Assembly (NCBI GenBank): GCA_030141605.1
Contig: JAQGDQ010000447.1
Span: 123,501 to 187,500 of the forward strand
Reading direction: 5' to 3'
Length of the DNA stretch: 64,000 bases
DNA from: Tubiluchus corallicola
Lineage: Eukaryota > Priapulida > Priapulimorpha > Priapulimorphida > Tubiluchidae
Shown: positions 59,035 to 64,000 of the stretch, one piece after another
Numbering within the stretch: position 1 is the first letter of the stretch
Layout: every line of letters begins with the position of its first letter
Program-made: the position numbers and the translations under genes
The notes under the pieces: model-generated
Databases searched by the model: none
Seen by the model: only the letters and a program-made list of their open reading frames with translations
What the model was told of the DNA's origin: nothing

Positions 59035-59110
59035 GGTATAACCTAGTTAGCCTATTGGTTAATACGCCCCCGATCCCAACATCTAGGGATCGATACTCGT
59101 TACACACAAC
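59035..59110 (+). other. Possible tRNA-like relic
   Basis: TTAGCCTATTGGTTAATACG resembles an A box and GGGATCGATACTCG a B box, at roughly tRNA spacing. The cloverleaf arms do not pair well enough to call a tRNA. It may be the head of another SINE. Confidence 0.25.
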
Positions 59111-59205
59111 CAATGCTCTGATTTTTTCGCAAACTAAAACCGTTTAATTTTATAAAAGTAATACAGACAGGTCTCAGCTAAATAATCCTAGCTAGACAGT
59201 TGCCT

Positions 59206-60084
59206 CTAAGCGGATCTGCCCAGTCTACTTTGCCCGAAACACCATTTCCTGGTGGCAAATAAGTAAGCGCAAGTCAAGATGATAAAAAGAAAACCACCCA
59301 TCGCACCCGCAAGTGCCAGGTCTATTTTTAAAATGTCACCACTAAAAGCTTTTGGGTTGACGTTAACTCGAATCTGCTCTGACACGTCATTACCAAGGTA
59401 ATTTTCAGCAGTACAAAAGTAGATGCCTCTATCATCGCTGCGTACTGAGGAAATTTGAAGTGTTTTCTCTCTGTGAACAACACTTCCTAGAACAATTTTC
59501 CACTCAAAAAACGGTTCAGGATTGGCGTCTACGTGGCAAGTGAGTTCTAATGAACGAAACTCATTCACAGTAACAATCTTTTCCTTAGGAGCAAAAACCA
59601 CCGGTGGATATGTTACATTTAATTCGATTGAAATCGAATGATTTCTTGCTACTTGCAGCAACACCGCTGTCAGTCTAGTTCTGTGATCAGCTTTTCGCAG
59701 AGGTGGAATACTAACTGTACTTTCTGCAAGCTTCTCTTGGCCGTTGTAGCTGAAATTATACGAAGTTAATTCCACTGGCTTCTCTACTTCATTGTAAGGA
59801 TAATTTAAACGATACCACTTAATATCACTTCTACTCGGAGGAGGTTCAGGACTTTCAAAAACACCTTTCAAGTAGAAATTCTTTCCAATCTCCTCAATCA
59901 CTTGACGTCTATTTATTAGAACTATTCCGCTTGAGGTAATGAAATACTTTTTATGCAAGGATATCAAGAAAGACGTTTCACAAAGCAAATAACCAAAAGC
60001 TACTGATAAACCCACGAAACGCAACATGTTATCCATGCTTGCGTGTTGATGTGAAAAACAGAACAATAGAATCGCGTTGGTCAT
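59206..60084 (-). CDS. Single-exon Ig-domain transmembrane protein
   Basis: A 292-residue intact frame. The N-terminus has two hydrophobic options: from Met1 (NAILLFCF) or from Met20 (LRFVGLSVAFGYLLC), the latter a more typical signal peptide. Residues about 60-155 look like a first Ig-like domain with KWYRL and N-glycosylation sequons but no canonical cysteine pair. Residues about 157-240 are a good C2/I-set Ig domain: LELTCHVDANPEPFFEW, LQISSVRSDDRGIYFC, AENYLGN. A transmembrane helix (LALAGAMGGFLFIILTCAYL) and a short tail beginning with RKW follow. It is probably a cell-surface recognition or adhesion protein. No close family was recognised. Absence of introns could reflect an ancient retrocopy. 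A family B MITE sits 170 bp upstream of the start. Confidence 0.8.
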   Translation of the reverse strand: MTNAILLFCFSHQHASMDNMLRFVGLSVAFGYLLCETSFLISLHKKYFITSSGIVLINRRQVIEEIGKNFYLKGVFESPEPPPSRSDIKWYRLNYPYNEVEKPVELTSYNFSYNGQEKLAESTVSIPPLRKADHRTRLTAVLLQVARNHSISIELNVTYPPVVFAPKEKIVTVNEFRSLELTCHVDANPEPFFEWKIVLGSVVHREKTLQISSVRSDDRGIYFCTAENYLGNDVSEQIRVNVNPKAFSGDILKIDLALAGAMGGFLFIILTCAYLFATRKWCFGQSRLGRSA

Positions 60085-60254
60085 GATTGTTATCTACAGT
60101 GGCCTGTTTTCTACTTCCATTTTTGTACGTATCTTCGAGTTTTTCATGACTTCGAACCGCACAATGTTAAAACCTGTAGAACCAATTGTTGACTTTTTCT
60201 ATTATTCTAATGATCCTACATAGTAAACGAATAATTATACTTCCAAAAAGTTTC

Positions 60255-60631
60255 AATAAGCCTTTTCGTTGTGCGCACGCGCAGTTGCTGCAGGTTAAAG
60301 GTTAAGTGTACCACAGCAACGCTTCTTAACTACAACCGTCACGTGACATGTGTGTATAACAAAGCCGTCGCGGTACAATTTCAGTAACTTCAGTTGTTTT
60401 ACGTAAACTTTACTTAATTATACGTTAGTCCGTGATTTACTAGCAGGTTTTTGCTTGGGAACAAGAAAAATGAACTAGGTAAGGTTCTAGCTAGCTGTTA
60501 AAACTATCACTATTATAAACAGCACGGGCTGCGAGTCGTTGTCAAGTGTACACAAACGCGTTGTCTGGTTCACTTAACCTTTGACCTTTTCACGTTCATC
60601 ATCAATCGCTGGAACAGTGAAAAGGCTTATT
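60255..60631 (+). mobile_element. MITE family B, copy 7
   Basis: AATAAGCCTTTTCGTTGTGC to GGAACAGTGAAAAGGCTTAT, 377 bp. It is full length except for a short deletion next to the left terminus. It lies in the likely 5' region of the Ig gene. Confidence 0.85.
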
Positions 60632-60790
60632 TATCTGAAAATCTAATGATTTCCCCCGCGTATGCAACGACATCTAGTGTTGAAAGATCGAAGCAATGAA
60701 TAATGGGCGAGTTCCAGTCAAAGATATTGCGTCACAGATTAGACATCCTGTGAAATTCAGGGAAATGCATCAGCACTTTGATGAACGCTC
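60632..60790 (-). repeat. Flanking repeat E, copy 3
   Basis: The reverse complement carries CTCGCCCATTATTCATTGCT and GATTTTCAGATAAATAAGCC, as next to family B copies 5 and 6. Confidence 0.65.
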
Positions 60791-60820
60791 ACGTCACTCT
60801 AATCAGCGTCATTCACTCTC

Positions 60821-61060
60821 TTATTATTGCTGTTGTTGTTGTTGTTGTTGTTGTTGATGATGATGATGATGTTTCAATGTTGTTGGTGTTGCCACTGCTG
60901 CTGCAGCTGTTGGTGACTTATCATTGTATCATGCTATTATTGTTGCTATTGTACTACTTCTTGTTCGTCGTTGTCACTGTCGTCGCTGCCGCTTCGTTGT
61001 TATTGTTAACTTTGTCGTCATCATTGTCATCGCTGCTGTCGCTGCTGTTGTTGAACAAAG
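60821..61060. repeat. Interrupted (GTT)/(GAT)/(GTC) low-complexity tract
   Basis: Triplet-rich DNA. The 134- and 66-residue valine/leucine frames over it are artefacts of the repeat. Confidence 0.8.
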
Positions 61061-61182
61061 ACAAACAAATTCTGGCTGTCTATACAGACCTAGGGACGGT
61101 TTTAACGAACAACTTTATTCGTAAGGTCGTTCGTAACAAGTTTCTCGGCTGGCTTATGATGGAATTCACAAAAGTTTCGTGA

Positions 61183-61541
61183 CCTAAAGTTAAGAAAAAA
61201 AATTCTTCGTAAGTTTCTTAAAAAAATTCTTACAAATGTGTTAATGAATCCGGCCCCAGAATTTTACCTGTTCTAAGCCGTATACTTGATATCAATCACT
61301 GATGACAGCTAGTAATTTCAAGGTTGATTGTGTAGCTAATAAGATACATGATTAGTCAGTTAGGCAAACAGAGTCTGAGCGAAGCGGGAAAAGTGAACCC
61401 AGTAATTCATTCTTCTTGGGGGCATGCTTTTCAATTTCGCATTCACCATGCGCCTAAAAAGCAAATTTTGTGCCAGGAGATTATTGCCAGGGTGTGCTCA
61501 ATGTAAATAATTGTGGCACGACGTCAGTATCAAATAAATAT
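61183..61541. other. No gene recognised
   Basis: Unique-looking spacer before the third hAT MITE. Confidence 0.35.
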
Positions 61542-61917
61542 TCGGGGTGAGCATCGAACCCTTGAATTCTATTCGAACGAGTTTTTTTAGTTCGAACTCG
61601 ATTCGAATCCAAAACTATAGATTCGAATAATTCAGCACTTCAATCACATATGTTCTTTATCACTAAAACGATTGAAACAGCATGCAATTAGTATAATTTA
61701 GTTGTGATTTCTGCACACAATTTTAAACAAATTACTAGTCGTTTTATTGCAGAACAAAATCTAGTGATATGCATGATCTTTGTAAGACAAATTTTTGCTG
61801 GTGGTTCGAAAAATTGTTCGAAAATCTTTCGATCCCAATTCGAATTCGGTTCGAATTGGGAACACTGAAGTTCGGTTCGATTCGAATTCGCTTTCTGGTA
61901 GAGAATGCTCACCTCTA
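61542..61917. mobile_element. Non-autonomous hAT-type MITE, copy 3
   Basis: Ends TCGGGGTGAGCATCG and GAATGCTCACCTCTA, with a perfect 8-bp target duplication ATAAATAT (61534-61541 and 61918-61925). Slight decay of the terminal bases suggests it is older than copies 1 and 2. Confidence 0.88.
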
Positions 61918-61925
61918 ATAAATAT

Positions 61926-62204
61926 CAGAATAATAAACTAAGATGGAGAACTGAACGACCAAAGGTGTCTCAGCTACAATCAGTTATGCAATATATACGT
62001 CTATCTTCACTGGGAGAAACATCCACGAGCAGTGGCAGTGATAGTGAAACAACTCAGACCCTGGCAGTCCTCCATCCATTTGGTGACTAAGCTTGGCGTT
62101 CCTTACTTAGATTACTAAGATCCACTCGCCAAATCACCTGCCTGCAAAATCTTTAACATTTGTGAGTCAGATTTCATAAGTCAGGTTTCTATGAGTGTAT
62201 TATG
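61926..62204. other. No gene recognised
   Basis: A 61-residue frame ending at 62090 has a few serine/threonine-rich residues and no motif. Confidence 0.3.
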
Positions 62205-62505
62205 AGTGTATCTATGAGCACTACGTGGGTGGTTAAAGTTTTGTAGTCATGAACGTATCTATGAGCCTTGAGTGTATCTATGAGCACTACGTGGGTGGTT
62301 AAAGTTTTGTAGTCATGAACGTATCTATGAGCCTTGAGTGTGTCTATGAGTACTACGTGGGTGGTTAAAGTTTTGTAGTCATGAACGTATCTATGAGCCT
62401 TGAGTGTATCTATGAGCACTACGTGGGTGGTTAAAGTTTTGTAGTCATGAACGTATCTGTGAGCCTTGAGTGTATCTATGAGCACTACATGGGCAGTTAA
62501 AGTGA
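62205..62505. repeat. 66-bp tandem repeat, about 4.5 units
   Basis: Unit contains GTGTATCTATGAGCACTACG and TTTTGTAGTCATGAACGTAT. The period is exactly 66 bp, so a - strand frame reads four 22-residue repeats (LIDTLKAHRYVHDYKTLTTH plus VV). Near-identity of units makes it recent. I do not treat it as a gene. Confidence 0.92.
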
Positions 62506-63339
62506 AATTTTCAAATCTGGCATACAGTAATCAACACGTTCGGTCCCAGAACGATCATTCTGAACTGTGAATGACATTGGAAGTGCTGATAAAGTCATAA
62601 CATTAGCGCATAATGGCTCCTTTGCGTACCATTTGCTTTTAACTAATTAAACGTTCTAATCTCGCCATCATTAGCTTGATCTATGGCATTAGATTTGCTT
62701 AAAATGCTAAAAAGGTTCTTGATCACTATATAATGCATGTCCAACGACAACGTAAAAACCTTTTTTTTACACTTTTTTACGTTTTTCACACTGCAGCCAT
62801 TATCTAGCACGAAACAACAGGACTTACTGATAGTATTGATGATTGCAGCGGGACCAGCACATAGGTCATTAAACCTAATTCAATAGATACTGGGAAATCT
62901 TATCTTTACCAGAAACGTTAAGCATTAAATACGCCTCGTATAAAAGCATATTGAGCTTTGTTAGTCTGCTAATACATTAATGTAGTCAGAATTGAATCTG
63001 TAACATGGCAAAGAAACATATAAATTAAGTGAAATGAAAAAAAATACGTGTGCAAATGACTAATAGCTAAATATAATAGTCAGTTATAGATGTTATTGTA
63101 CTAGTGAAACCACAGATACATACGTCATCTATAAACAAATAGCTTATAGACAAAGACAAAGACAAACGGCTCCTCCCTCAAGGAGTAGGGCAGATGAAAC
63201 CCTGAAACTGTTTTTTAGGTCGTCGCTCATTAATTTACTTAGCAAACCGAGCATTGCTCAACTTCAATCGCTTAGCACACGCAAGGTCTATTATTCGGTC
63301 CATCTTTAAAACTGCTCGGTCTCTAACGTTTATTTCACC
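62506..63339. other. No gene recognised; possible LINE 3' end
   Basis: At 63150-63210 the - strand reads CCTTGAGGGAGGAGCCGTTT followed by GTCTTT repeats, which resembles a LINE 3' end with a (TTTGTC)n tail. The rest is unremarkable. Confidence 0.35.
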
Positions 63340-63665
63340 TTCTGGTCTCGAACCTTAGGGTCATGTGGTGGCCTCCAACGTCAGTTTCTCCTGCTGGTCT
63401 CCAACCTTAGGGTCATGTGCTAGTCTTCAACCTTAGGGTCATGTGCTGGTCTTCACTGTTAATTTCATCTGCTGGCCTCCAAACTTAGGGTCATGTGCTG
63501 GTCTCCAACCTTAGGGTCATCTGCTGGCCTCCAAACTTAGGGTCATGTGCTGGTATTCACTGTTAATTTCATCTGCTGGCATTCAATCTTAGGGTCATGT
63601 GCTGGCCTCTAGCCTTAGGGTCATGTTGTTGTTGGTTTGTGTGCTGGCCTCCAGCGTTAGGGTCA
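63340..63665. repeat. Imperfect minisatellite, TTAGGGTCATGTGCTGGTCT units
   Basis: About 12 degenerate units of 24-35 bp containing CTTAGGGTCATGTGCTGG and CTCCAACC, some with GTTAATTTCATCTGCTGG. Confidence 0.85.
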
Positions 63666-64000
63666 TATGAACGAAAATCAGTTCACAGTCCCTAATGTTC
63701 AATATTTCGAAAGTACACAAGCTAGCCTAGTGACATAAAGACTATGTCGGTGATACTTACATAGCAGCCTACAGTATCAGAACGGTTGCGTCAGTTAAAC
63801 CTGAACCAAAAGTCGTAAACAGAGAAGTTCGTAATGGCTATTGAAGCCAAGCTGAGAGACAAACAAATGATGAAGGATTGTTGCCGTCAATTGTTACTTA
63901 GAGCTACATTTATTAGGGCTATTTTTTAATATGTAGCCGAGGGGTTTGCAAATTATCTGACTAGCCGGGCCACATTAAACTTTCCCGCAATTCCTGCCGG
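63666..64000. other. No gene recognised
   Basis: Window end; no credible frame. Confidence 0.3.

Overview
The window looks like nuclear DNA of an invertebrate metazoan. It has spliced genes with GT-AG introns and short exons. It carries a rhodopsin-class GPCR, a C-type lectin exon, an immunoglobulin-domain membrane protein and a secreted fibrinogen-like protein. The DNA is AT-rich and crowded with non-LTR retrotransposon pieces, SINEs, MITEs and simple repeats. I cannot name the phylum from sequence alone, and no bacterial, organellar or viral gene block was seen.

Left third (about 0.8-14 kb): one seven-exon gene on the + strand. I assembled it by hand, and every splice phase closes to a 410-residue secreted protein with a fibrinogen-like domain followed by a discoidin/fucolectin-like domain. 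Its introns hold a 5S rRNA-derived SINE, a tRNA-derived SINE, an LTR-like repeat, a hAT-type MITE, long microsatellites and an antisense C-type lectin exon. Next come a 26-bp minisatellite with a 260-bp higher-order period, a MITE, and an intronless class A GPCR broken by one frameshift (17.1-18.1 kb).

Middle (about 19-31 kb): a probable solo LTR, then a four-exon gene (20.9-25.2 kb) that I also assembled by hand. It encodes a 153-residue secreted protein with no cysteine in the mature part and a very basic C-terminal block. I do not recognise its family, and it is the best candidate here for an undescribed gene. Around it lie SINE copies, non-LTR retrotransposon 3' ends and a TIR element whose core is telomere-like repeat.

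Right half (31-64 kb): mostly repeats. Two MITE families dominate, one ending in AATAAGCCTTTTCAC and one ending in TATAGGTTTTACACGTC. In both, short internal modules have grown into minisatellites of 22 bp and 60 bp. A LINE reverse-transcriptase C-terminus has likewise become a 97-bp tandem array. A decayed LINE ORF1 with zinc knuckles lies at 47.9-49.3 kb. The only convincing host gene is a single-exon Ig-domain transmembrane protein on the - strand (59.2-60.1 kb).

The four host loci do not form an operon or an evident pathway; all would act at the cell surface or outside the cell. The main theme is how transposon termini and tails give rise to tandem repeats.
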